From positions 62,001 through 126,000 of the forward strand of contig NZ_AMRN01000002.1 of the NCBI RefSeq assembly GCF_000300275.1: a stretch of DNA of 64,000 nucleotides, given 5' to 3'. Both the position numbers and the translations under genes were made by a program. Source of the DNA: Thalassospira profundimaris WP0211. Lineage in GTDB: Bacteria > Pseudomonadota > Alphaproteobacteria > Rhodospirillales > Thalassospiraceae. The notes under the pieces were generated by a model, which saw only the letters and a program-made list of their open reading frames with translations, was not told the DNA's origin and ran no database searches. Positions 47,971 through 55,887 of the stretch are shown one piece after another (the stretch's first letter is position 1; the number at the start of each line of letters is the position of its first letter).

Positions 47971-49920
47971 ATGAGCAGCAATATCCCGGAATATGCCGAC
48001 GTTCAGTCGCTTGATAGCTTCCCGAAAGTGCTGGCCTACAACGCGCGCAACTGGCCCAAAGAAGTCGCCATGCGCGAAAAGGAATTCGGCATCTGGCAGG
48101 AATTCACCTGGCAGGATTACAATGACCGCGTCAAATGGATGGCGCTTGGCATGCGCGCCCTTGGTCTTGGGCAGGGCGATGTTGTTGGCATCATCGGCGA
48201 AAACCGCCCGGAATGGGTTTGGGCCGAAATCGCGGCGCATGCGCTGCGCGGTATGTCGGTTGGTCTTTATCAGGACAGCCTGCACGAAGAAGTCGCCTAT
48301 CTGATTACCTATTCAGGCGCACGCATCCTGATCGCCGAAGACGAAGAACAGTGCGACAAGCTGCTTGAGCTTGGCGAAGATATCCCGACTGTCGACCACA
48401 TCGTTTATTGCGACCCGCGCGGGATGCGCAAATACGACGATCCGCGTTTGCTGGATGTCGAAAAGCTTTATGAACTGGGCCGCGAGCTGGAGGCAAAAAA
48501 TCCGGGCATTTATGACCAGATGGTTGCCGACACCCGTGGCGATGAATGCGCCATTCTGTGCACCACGTCGGGTACAACGTCCAAGCCGAAGATGGCGATG
48601 CTCAATTCCGGTGATTTCCTTGATCACTGTGCCGCTTACCTTCGTGCTGACCCGAAATATCCGGGTGACAATTATGTCTCTGTCCTGCCGTTGCCGTGGA
48701 TTATGGAGCAGGTCTATGTCGTTGGTCAGTCGCTGATCAGTCGCCAGATCGTCAATTTCGTCGAAGAGCAGGAAACCATGATGGCCGACCTGCGCGAAAT
48801 TGGTCCGAACTTCGTCCTGCTGGCACCGCGCGTTTGGGAAACCATCGCGGCCGATGTTCGTGCACGGATGATGGATTCCACACCGTTCAAACAAAAGATG
48901 TTTGATTTCGGCATGGCACTGGCGCGCACCGCGATGGATGCCGGTGGTCATTCGAAAATGGCCGATATGATCCTGATGGGTGCGCTGAAAGACCGTCTTG
49001 GATTTTCCAATCTGCGTTCCGCTGCGACAGGTGGTGCAGCGATTGGCCCGGAAACCTTCAGGTTCTTCCATGCGATGGGGGTGCCGCTGCGTCAGCTTTA
49101 TGGCCAGACCGAATTGTGCGGCGCTTATACCATCCATCAGCCGGGCGATATTGATTTCGATACGGTGGGCGTTGCCTTTGATAATTCCGAGATCAAGGTC
49201 ATCAATACCGACGAAAATGGTGTTGGCGAAATCGTTGCGCGCACGTCGGGCATGTTTACCGGATACTTCAAAAATCAGGCCGCCTATGACGAGGATGTCC
49301 GGGATGGCTGGATGCATACCGGTGATGCCGGTTACTTCAAGGACGAGAACAAGCACCTTGTGGTGATTGACCGCATGAAGGATCTGGCGGAAACCTCGAC
49401 CGGGGTGCGCTATTCGCCGCAGTTTATTGAAAATAAGCTGAAATTCTCGCCCTTCATTGCCGAGGCTGTGATCCTTGGCAAGGGCCTGCCGTTCCTGTCG
49501 ACCATGATCTGTATTCGTTATTCGATCATGGCGAAATGGGCCGAGCAGCGCGGGATTGCCTTTACAAACTACACCAACCTGTCAGCCCAGCCGCAAGTCT
49601 ATGACATGATCACCGAGGAAATCCGCGAAGTGAACAAGACACTTCCGGAAGCTCAGCGGATCAAGCGGTTCCTTCTGCTTTACAAGGAACTGGATGCCGA
49701 TGACGGCGAACTCACCCGCACACGCAAAGTGCGCCGTGGTGTGGTTGCCGAGAAATATGCCGACATCATCGATGCGGTTTATGCCGGCAATGACAAGGTT
49801 GATATCGACACCATGATCACCTTCCAGGACGGGTCGAAAACCCGCATCCAGACGAGTGTGAAGGTCGTTGATCTTGATAATGACAAGGCCGCACAGACGG
49901 CCCCGAAAGCCGCCGAATAA
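47971..49920 (+). CDS. AMP-binding long-chain-type acyl-CoA ligase
   Basis: The 649-residue protein should activate a carboxylic acid with ATP and CoA. It belongs to the long-chain acyl-CoA synthetase group (COG1022 type). The phosphate-binding motif is CTTSGTTSKPKMAMLNSG, and later ones are QLYGQTELCGAY and GWMHTGDAGYFKDENKHL, with DRMKDLAETSTGVRYSP near the C-terminal hinge. The gene sits two bases behind the livG-like gene and 60 bases before the livH-like one, so import and activation are probably coupled. The substrate is not known; the neighbours suggest an aromatic or medium-chain organic acid. Confidence 0.9.
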   Translation: MSSNIPEYADVQSLDSFPKVLAYNARNWPKEVAMREKEFGIWQEFTWQDYNDRVKWMALGMRALGLGQGDVVGIIGENRPEWVWAEIAAHALRGMSVGLYQDSLHEEVAYLITYSGARILIAEDEEQCDKLLELGEDIPTVDHIVYCDPRGMRKYDDPRLLDVEKLYELGRELEAKNPGIYDQMVADTRGDECAILCTTSGTTSKPKMAMLNSGDFLDHCAAYLRADPKYPGDNYVSVLPLPWIMEQVYVVGQSLISRQIVNFVEEQETMMADLREIGPNFVLLAPRVWETIAADVRARMMDSTPFKQKMFDFGMALARTAMDAGGHSKMADMILMGALKDRLGFSNLRSAATGGAAIGPETFRFFHAMGVPLRQLYGQTELCGAYTIHQPGDIDFDTVGVAFDNSEIKVINTDENGVGEIVARTSGMFTGYFKNQAAYDEDVRDGWMHTGDAGYFKDENKHLVVIDRMKDLAETSTGVRYSPQFIENKLKFSPFIAEAVILGKGLPFLSTMICIRYSIMAKWAEQRGIAFTNYTNLSAQPQVYDMITEEIREVNKTLPEAQRIKRFLLLYKELDADDGELTRTRKVRRGVVAEKYADIIDAVYAGNDKVDIDTMITFQDGSKTRIQTSVKVVDLDNDKAAQTAPKAAE

Positions 49921-49980
49921 GGCAGCAGCATAACTGTGGCCCGGGCCAACGGCCTGGGTCGCCATTACAGGGATGGCAAC

Positions 49981-50874
49981 ATGAATTTCGAACTTCTGTT
50001 CCAGCTTCTGCTGAACGGTTTGATTGTCGGGACACTCTATGGCGTTGTCGCCATGTGCTTTGTCCTGATCTACAAATCGACCCAGATCGTCAACTTTGCC
50101 CAGGGTGAGTTCCTGCTGATCGGGGCATGGGTGTGTTATGCATTCCTTGTCGAAATGCACATGCCCTTCTGGCTGGGTTTCCTGTTTACCTTGCTGTTCA
50201 TGATGGCGTTTGGCATCGTTCTGCAGATGGTCGTCTTGCGACCGATGATTGGCGAACCGATCATTTCGGTGATCATGGTGACCATCGGGCTTTCGATCTT
50301 CTTCCAGGCAGCAACCAAGTGGATTTTCGGGGCAACCACCGCGACCTATCCACAGGTGTTTGAAACCCGATCGGTCAACCTTTTGGGGATGCAGATCGAG
50401 ACGGCCTATATCATGAGCTTCGTGATCTCGTTGTTCATCATGGCCGGGTTCTATTGGTTCTTTAAATATTCCAAGCTTGGCCTTGCCATGCGGGCAACCG
50501 CCTTTGATCAGCAGGTCGCGCAAAGCCTTGGTATTTCCGTCAAAACCGTATTCGCCATGTCTTGGGCAATCTCGGCCCTTGTATCGGGTGTTGCCGGGAT
50601 CGTGATCGGCATGGTCAATGGCGTGTCGTCCGCCCTTTCGGTTATCGGCATCAAGGTGTTCCCGGCGGTGATCCTTGGCGGGCTTGATTCAATCATCGGT
50701 GCCATTGTTGGTGGTGTGATCATTGGTCTGCTTGAAAACACCGCGGAGTTTGTTGACGGCCAGTATCTGCACTGGGGCAACCTGTTCTCGATCGCACCGT
50801 TCTACGTGCTGATCATTATCCTGTGCATCAAGCCATATGGCCTGTTTGGCACCAAAGACATCGAACGTATCTAG
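49981..50874 (+). CDS. Branched-chain amino-acid-type ABC permease (LivH-like)
   Basis: One of the two membrane subunits of the importer, 297 residues with about eight helices. Family blocks are NGLIVGTLYGVVAMCFVLIY, the TQIVNFAQGEF segment and GLAMRATAFDQQVAQSLGI, the EAA-like coupling loop. The start at ATG 49981 has AGGGAT upstream; an in-frame GTG at 49936 is less likely. The stop codon TAG at 50872 coincides with the left end of the palindromic element, so the last codon boundary was probably affected by its insertion. Confidence 0.92.
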   Translation: MNFELLFQLLLNGLIVGTLYGVVAMCFVLIYKSTQIVNFAQGEFLLIGAWVCYAFLVEMHMPFWLGFLFTLLFMMAFGIVLQMVVLRPMIGEPIISVIMVTIGLSIFFQAATKWIFGATTATYPQVFETRSVNLLGMQIETAYIMSFVISLFIMAGFYWFFKYSKLGLAMRATAFDQQVAQSLGISVKTVFAMSWAISALVSGVAGIVIGMVNGVSSALSVIGIKVFPAVILGGLDSIIGAIVGGVIIGLLENTAEFVDGQYLHWGNLFSIAPFYVLIIILCIKPYGLFGTKDIERI

Positions 50875-51140
50875 GGCCTGTTGATGATCAGGATATCGCC
50901 GTGGTTGCCGCCTAAGGGCGCGAAATTAGGAGTGAGGACGCAGGACATGCTTGGCATATTCAAGGACGAGGGACGCGGGGTCGCGCCCTTAGGCAGCAAT
51001 CCCTCTGGGACGGGGCGTATTTTCCCACCTGCGGCGTCGCGGCTGGCTTTCGTGGGGCCCGCCACGCAGCGCCATCCACTTCTTGCAGGTTGGAAAATAC
51101 GATCCCGCCACGACGGCATCCTGATCATCAACAGGCCCTA
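50872..51140. mobile_element. Palindromic insertion (MITE-like) between livH and livM
   Basis: Two identical 23-base ends face each other (50872-50894 and 51118-51140), beginning TAGGGCCTG and extending to 33 bases with three mismatches. Inside lie two further inverted pairs: 50905-50923 with 50981-50999 (19 bases, one mismatch) and 51016-51032 with 51085-51101 (17 bases, one mismatch), the second enclosing CGTGG/CCACG (51051-51055, 51062-51066). There is no transposase frame. The outermost bases are TA on both sides, as expected for a TA target duplication. Removing the element with one TA leaves livH ending in TAA and an 18-base gap with a GAGGAAG ribosome site before livM. Confidence 0.75.
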
Positions 51141-51159
51141 AGGACGAGGAAGATATACT

Positions 51160-52233
51160 ATGGCTGGATTTTCTATACGTCCTTGCGGTGACTTCCGAAC
51201 GACTTATCGTCAGGATACCCGCATCTTTGATACGACCTATATCCGTAACGCCGCGATCCTTGGTATCTTTGCCGTTGCCATGATCCCGTTTGTGCTGGAT
51301 GGCTATTACGTCAACCTGTTCATTCAGATATCCTACTTTGCGATTGCCGCACTGGGTTTGAATATTCTGGTTGGCTTTACCGGGCAGATTTCATTGGGCC
51401 ATGCCGCATTCTTTGGCTTTGGTGCCTTTGCGTCGGCCTGGATTAACAACACAACCGGCATTCCCGTCCTGTTGTCGATCCCGCTCGCCGGGTTGATGAC
51501 CGCAGCGGTCGGTATGCTGTTTGGGTTGCCAGCCGCCCGCATCAAGGGGCTTTATCTGGCGATTGCGACACTGGCAGCCCAGTTCATCCTCGAAGATTTC
51601 TTTGCTCGGGCCGAATGGTTTACGGGCGGTTCCTATGGCGCGGCCGCCAATCCGGTCAATGTGTTTGGCTATGAAGTTCTGGATGATTTCAGCTTCTTCT
51701 ATGTCTGCCTGTTCTTCCTGGTGGTGATGTATCTGCTGGGGACGAACCTGATGCGGACCCGCGATGGCCGTGCCTTTGTTGCGGTACGTGACCATTATCT
51801 TTCGGCTGAAATCATGGGGATCAACCTCACGAAATATCGCCTGATGAGCTTTGCGATTTCGTCTTTCTATGCCGGTGTCGGCGGGGCGATGTATGGCCAC
51901 TATCTGGGCTTTGTCTCGGCCGAGGGCTTTACCATTCTGCTGTCGATCCAGTTCCTGGGCATGATCATCATCGGTGGTCTTGGTTCCGTCAAAGGGACGT
52001 TGATGGGCACGGTGTTTATGGTTTTGTTGCCCGAAGTCATGGAAACCGGTGTCAGCGCACTGAGCGTTTTTGAATGGGCCAATTCGACGGCTGTGACCGA
52101 CGGGCTGGCCTATATCAAGGAGATGGCAATTGGTCTGGCCATCATCCTGTTCTTGATCTTTGAGCCGGATGGGCTTGCCCATCGCTGGCAACAGATCAGG
52201 GCGTACTGGAAGCTTTATCCCTTCTCGTACTGA
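51160..52233 (+). CDS. Branched-chain amino-acid-type ABC permease (LivM-like)
   Basis: The second membrane subunit, 357 residues with about nine or ten helices. Characteristic blocks are ALGLNILVGFTGQISLGHAA, LPAARIKGLYLAIATLA, and AFVAVRDHYLSAEIMGINL, the coupling loop. The ribosome site GAGGAAG lies about seven bases before ATG 51160, just outside the palindromic element. The N-terminal 30 residues form a polar extension before the first helix. The gene is followed by a hairpin and then the substrate-binding protein. Confidence 0.93.
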   Translation: MAGFSIRPCGDFRTTYRQDTRIFDTTYIRNAAILGIFAVAMIPFVLDGYYVNLFIQISYFAIAALGLNILVGFTGQISLGHAAFFGFGAFASAWINNTTGIPVLLSIPLAGLMTAAVGMLFGLPAARIKGLYLAIATLAAQFILEDFFARAEWFTGGSYGAAANPVNVFGYEVLDDFSFFYVCLFFLVVMYLLGTNLMRTRDGRAFVAVRDHYLSAEIMGINLTKYRLMSFAISSFYAGVGGAMYGHYLGFVSAEGFTILLSIQFLGMIIIGGLGSVKGTLMGTVFMVLLPEVMETGVSALSVFEWANSTAVTDGLAYIKEMAIGLAIILFLIFEPDGLAHRWQQIRAYWKLYPFSY

Positions 52234-52246
52234 CTAAAACCCCGAA

Positions 52247-52279
52247 CCCGGCCCGCTTACAAAAAACAAAAGGGCCGGG
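52247..52279 (+). other. Intra-operon hairpin before the substrate-binding protein gene
   Basis: CCCGGCCC (52247-52254) pairs with GGGCCGGG (52272-52279). The 17-base loop is A-rich, and no T-run follows. Such stems between permease and binding-protein genes may act as attenuators or mRNA stabilisers. Confidence 0.5.
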
Positions 52280-52338
52280 ACAAAAACGGGGCGACCGGGA
52301 GGCTTACTTTAGTGAAAACGTCCAAGGGAGACGTCGTT

Positions 52339-53583
52339 ATGAAAAGATTGATTGCTGCGACCGCGATGGTCGCAACGGGGCTGTCGTTCTCGGCAGCACA
52401 AGCAGATGACGATATGGTATTTGTCGGCCATCTGATGGATATCACCGGTGCCACCGGCTTTATCGGCAAGTTCTATGCCGATGGTGTGCGCGATGCGCTG
52501 TCTTACATCAACACCCATGGCGGTATTGATGGCACGGTTCTGGATTCTGAATCTGTTGACTATGCCTACAAGGTTCCGCAGGCGATTGCGAACTACAAGA
52601 AATGGCGTTCGCGCAACGACATGGTTGCGATGCAAGGCTGGGGCACGGGCGATACCGAAGCCCTGATCAGCTTCGTTGCCAAGGATGAAGTGCCGGTCTA
52701 TTCCGCATCCTATTCCGGTCACCTGACCGACCCGACTGGCAAAAACCCGAAAACCGCCAAACCGGCACCTTATAACTTCTTCTATGGTGCGTCCTATTCC
52801 GACGCCTGCCGTGCGCTGGTTCAGTGGGCTGCAGAAGACTGGAAACAGTCCGGTGGTTCGGGCAAGCCGGTGTTCTCGCATATTGGCGATAACCACCCTT
52901 ATCCGAACGCCCCGAAAGAAGCCTGTGCGGAATACGCAACCGAGCTTGGCTTTGAAGTAACCGCACCGGTCGTTGTTTCGATGAAGCCGGGTGATTTCAA
53001 GGCACAGTGCCTGACGCTTAAGGAAGCCGGGACCAACTATGGCTACCTTGGTAACCTCGGTCCGTCGGTTGTGTCACTGGTGAAATCCTGTGACACGGTT
53101 GGCGCCACCCCGAAATGGCTGGCCAACATCTGGGCTGGTGACTACGAGACCCTTAAAACCATTGGCGAGGTCGAAAACTACATCTTCCCGGCGATGACCA
53201 GCTTCTGGACCGATGAAGGTGTTCCGGGCATGGATCTGGTGCGCGAAATCTCCAAGATGTCGGACAGCTCTGGCGAAGAGTTCCGCACCCATCACTATAT
53301 CCGTGGCATTTGTTCTGCCTATTACATGAAAGAAGCCATGGAATGGGCCAAGAACAATGGCGGCATCACCGGTGCAAACATCAAGGCAGGCATGTATGCC
53401 CGCCAGAACTGGGTGCCGGCCGGTCTTGAAGGCGTTTGCATGGAAGCAACCTGGACCGCCGAAGACCATCGCGGCATCAACACCGTCAATATCTATAACG
53501 GTAGTGCCAAGGGCGGTGAAGCAACGGTCGAAAAAGTAACGACTGTAACGCTGCCGCGTCGTGACGACTGGCTTGGTTACTAA
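52339..53583 (+). CDS. Periplasmic substrate-binding protein of the Liv-type transporter
   Basis: This 414-residue protein should capture the substrate in the periplasm and deliver it to the permeases. It has a signal peptide ending SFSAAQADD and a two-lobe Peripla_BP_6 fold; the first strand block is FVGHLMDITGATGFIGKFYA. It carries several cysteines (for example SDACRALVQ and PKEACAEYA) that could form disulfides. ATG 52339 has GGGAG upstream, and an in-frame GTG at 52312 is rejected. Sequence alone does not reveal the ligand. The ligase neighbours suggest an organic acid rather than leucine. Confidence 0.9.
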   Translation: MKRLIAATAMVATGLSFSAAQADDDMVFVGHLMDITGATGFIGKFYADGVRDALSYINTHGGIDGTVLDSESVDYAYKVPQAIANYKKWRSRNDMVAMQGWGTGDTEALISFVAKDEVPVYSASYSGHLTDPTGKNPKTAKPAPYNFFYGASYSDACRALVQWAAEDWKQSGGSGKPVFSHIGDNHPYPNAPKEACAEYATELGFEVTAPVVVSMKPGDFKAQCLTLKEAGTNYGYLGNLGPSVVSLVKSCDTVGATPKWLANIWAGDYETLKTIGEVENYIFPAMTSFWTDEGVPGMDLVREISKMSDSSGEEFRTHHYIRGICSAYYMKEAMEWAKNNGGITGANIKAGMYARQNWVPAGLEGVCMEATWTAEDHRGINTVNIYNGSAKGGEATVEKVTTVTLPRRDDWLGY

Positions 53584-53696
53584 GACCATCCAGTAAGACG
53601 AATGTCTCCCAGACTGTTCGGAGGCAGGGCATAAGACGCAAGATGCCCTGTCTCCGACAGCTGGAGATCAAAAGAAGATCATTCGAAAGGGACACC

Positions 53697-54518
53697 ATGG
53701 CAGAGCCGGCCCGCAAAATAGAAACCGTCGAACCGATGCTGTCGGTCAATAATATCGAAGTCGTCTATGACGAGGTGATTCTGGTCCTGCGTGGCGTCTC
53801 GCTTGAGGTCCCACAAGGCAAGATCGTTACCCTTCTTGGCCCGAACGGGGCTGGTAAATCCACGACGCTTAAGGCGATTTCGGGTTTGCTGAAAACCGAA
53901 GACGGCGAAGTCACCCGTGGTGACATCAGTTTCATGGGCAACCAGATTGCCAATGGCAATCCCGAGGATATCGTGCGCTCCGGCCTGTTCCAGGTTATGG
54001 AAGGCCGCCGTATCATCGAGGATATGACCTGCATCGAAAACCTGCGTCTGGGCGCCTATACGCGCAAGGACAACAAGGTCAAAGACGATATTGAAATGGT
54101 CTTTGAATACTTCCCGCGCCTGAAGGAACGTACCGGGCTTGCCGGTTACCTTTCAGGTGGGGAGCAACAGATGCTGGCGATTGGCCGTGCGCTTATGGCG
54201 CGGCCCAAAATGATCTTGCTTGATGAGCCGTCAATGGGCTTGTCGCCGCTTCTGGTCAAGGAAGTGTTCGGGATTATCGAAAAGATCAACCGCGAACAGG
54301 GCATCACCATGCTCATCGTTGAACAGAACGCCAACTTTGCGCTTAAGGTTGCCGACTATGGTTACATCATGGAAAGCGGTAAGGTTGTTCTGGATGGCAC
54401 CCGTGACGAGCTTCTGAATAACGAGGACGTCAAGGAGTTCTATCTTGGCGGCGGTTCTGAAGAACGCAAAAGCTTCAAGAACATCAAGTCCTACAAGCGC
54501 CGCAAACGTTGGCTCTAG
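53697..54518 (+). CDS. Branched-chain amino-acid-type ABC transporter ATP-binding protein (LivF-like)
   Basis: The second ATPase of the importer, 273 residues. Walker A is GPNGAGKSTTL, the signature is LSGGEQQMLAIGRAL, Walker B is MILLDEPSMGLSP, and the switch histidine position is occupied by glutamine in IVEQNANFAL, as is usual in LivF. The C-terminal basic end (SFKNIKSYKRRKRWL) goes beyond the core domain and is, as I recall, shared by LivF copies of ligase-linked operons. ATG 53697 has AAGGGA upstream; the frame is open to 53643. The PaaK-like gene follows 57 bases later. Confidence 0.91.
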   Translation: MAEPARKIETVEPMLSVNNIEVVYDEVILVLRGVSLEVPQGKIVTLLGPNGAGKSTTLKAISGLLKTEDGEVTRGDISFMGNQIANGNPEDIVRSGLFQVMEGRRIIEDMTCIENLRLGAYTRKDNKVKDDIEMVFEYFPRLKERTGLAGYLSGGEQQMLAIGRALMARPKMILLDEPSMGLSPLLVKEVFGIIEKINREQGITMLIVEQNANFALKVADYGYIMESGKVVLDGTRDELLNNEDVKEFYLGGGSEERKSFKNIKSYKRRKRWL

Positions 54519-54575
54519 GATTAAAACACCGGGGCGTATATCGGTGTGATGGACGCCTTTGAATGAAAGACGGGT

Positions 54576-55811
54576 ATGATGCTTAAAACTTACTATGACG
54601 AGCGCGAAACGCGAACTCCCGGAAGCCGCGAGGCCGGCTTGATGGCCGCACTGCCGCGCATTCTGCATCATGCCAAATCACAATCGAAGGCTTATGGTCA
54701 ACTGTTGGCCGATATCGAGCCGCAAAAAATCACCACCCGCGAGACACTGGCGAAACTGCCGCTGACCCGCAAGTCGGATCTGATTGATGCGCAGGCCAAG
54801 GAACCGCCGCTGGCGGGACTGAACGCAACGCCAATCCCGGCGATGGCGCGCCTGTTCCAAAGCCCGGGGCCGATTTACGATCCGCAGGGCAAGGGCGATG
54901 ACTGGTGGCGGATGGGGCGCGCGTTCTTTGCCGCCGGCTTCCGCCCCGGCGATATTGTTCATAACTGCCTGTCCTACCACCTGACACCGGGGGGCTTTAT
55001 CTTTGACAGTGGCGCACGTGCTTGTGGGTGTGTTGTCGTTCCGGCCGGGGTTGGACAAAGCGAGGCACAGGTCAAGGCAATCAGCGACCTTAAGCCAACC
55101 GGATATAGCGGCACGCCATCCTTCCTGAAAATCCTGATCGAAAAGGCCGAGGAACTCGGTGCGGATATTTCATCGATCAAGCGCGCATTGGTATCGGGCG
55201 AAGCATTGCCAGAAAGTCTGCGATCCTGGTTTGCCGAACGCGATATCGCCATGCTGCAATGCTATGCCAGTGCCGACCTTGGCCTGATTGCCTATGAAAG
55301 CGATGCCAAGGACGGCATGATTGTTGCCGAAGACATCATTCTTGAAATCGTCCGTCCGGGCACGGGCGAGCCGGTGGCAGAGGGCGAGGTTGGCGAAGTC
55401 GTCGTTACCACGCTTAACATGGACTATCCGCTGATCCGGTTTGCAACCGGTGACTTGTCGGCAATTGCCGAGGGTGAAAGTGCCTGTGGTCGCACAAACC
55501 ATCGTATCAAGGGCTGGATGGGGCGTGCCGATCAGACCACCAAGATCAAGGGCATGTTTGTTCATCCGCAACAGATCGGTGAAATCGTCAAACGCCATGG
55601 CGATATTGCCAGGGCGCGGCTTGTCGTTACCCGCGAAAACGATAACGACGTCATGACCCTGACCTGCGAGGGTATTGATGACGGCCAGATTGACGCGATT
55701 GCCGAAACGCTAGCCAGCGTTTGCAAACTGCGTGGGACGGTTTTGGCCACAGAGGTTGGCAGTCTGCCCAATGACGGCAAAGTGATTGATGATCAGCGTG
55801 ATCTAAACTGA
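54576..55811 (+). CDS. Phenylacetate-CoA ligase-like protein (PaaK family, atypical)
   Basis: The 411-residue product aligns with PaaK-type AMP-forming ligases by its C-terminal half: YPLIRFATGDLSAI, then CGRTNHRIKGWMGRADQTT and KIKGMFVHPQQIGEIV, which carry the hinge and adenine-binding positions. In PaaK enzymes a Ser/Thr/Gly-rich phosphate loop (SSGTTGKPT type) lies near the N-terminus. Here the corresponding region reads FQSPGPIYDPQGKGDDWW, with no such loop. It therefore may not adenylate in the usual way. It is the last gene of the transporter operon, followed by a terminator. A second ATG one codon later is possible. Confidence 0.8.
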   Translation: MMLKTYYDERETRTPGSREAGLMAALPRILHHAKSQSKAYGQLLADIEPQKITTRETLAKLPLTRKSDLIDAQAKEPPLAGLNATPIPAMARLFQSPGPIYDPQGKGDDWWRMGRAFFAAGFRPGDIVHNCLSYHLTPGGFIFDSGARACGCVVVPAGVGQSEAQVKAISDLKPTGYSGTPSFLKILIEKAEELGADISSIKRALVSGEALPESLRSWFAERDIAMLQCYASADLGLIAYESDAKDGMIVAEDIILEIVRPGTGEPVAEGEVGEVVVTTLNMDYPLIRFATGDLSAIAEGESACGRTNHRIKGWMGRADQTTKIKGMFVHPQQIGEIVKRHGDIARARLVVTRENDNDVMTLTCEGIDDGQIDAIAETLASVCKLRGTVLATEVGSLPNDGKVIDDQRDLN

Positions 55812-55854
55812 TTAAGTTAACTGACTTGGTGTTTCATTCCCGCTCGGGAAAACT

Positions 55855-55887
55855 GTGCCGCTCGGCTTTGCCGGCGGCACTTTTTTT
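55855..55887 (+). terminator. Rho-independent terminator at the end of the Liv/ligase operon
   Basis: GTGCCGC (55855-55861) pairs with GCGGCAC (55874-55880), followed by seven T's (55881-55887). It lies 44 bases behind the PaaK-like stop and abuts the stop of the convergent permease gene. Confidence 0.9.

Noticed and set aside
50871..51141. Two short opposed frames of 86 codons each between livH and livM
   Set aside because: They share the same first and last residues because they lie in an inverted repeat, so they reflect the palindromic element and are not genes.
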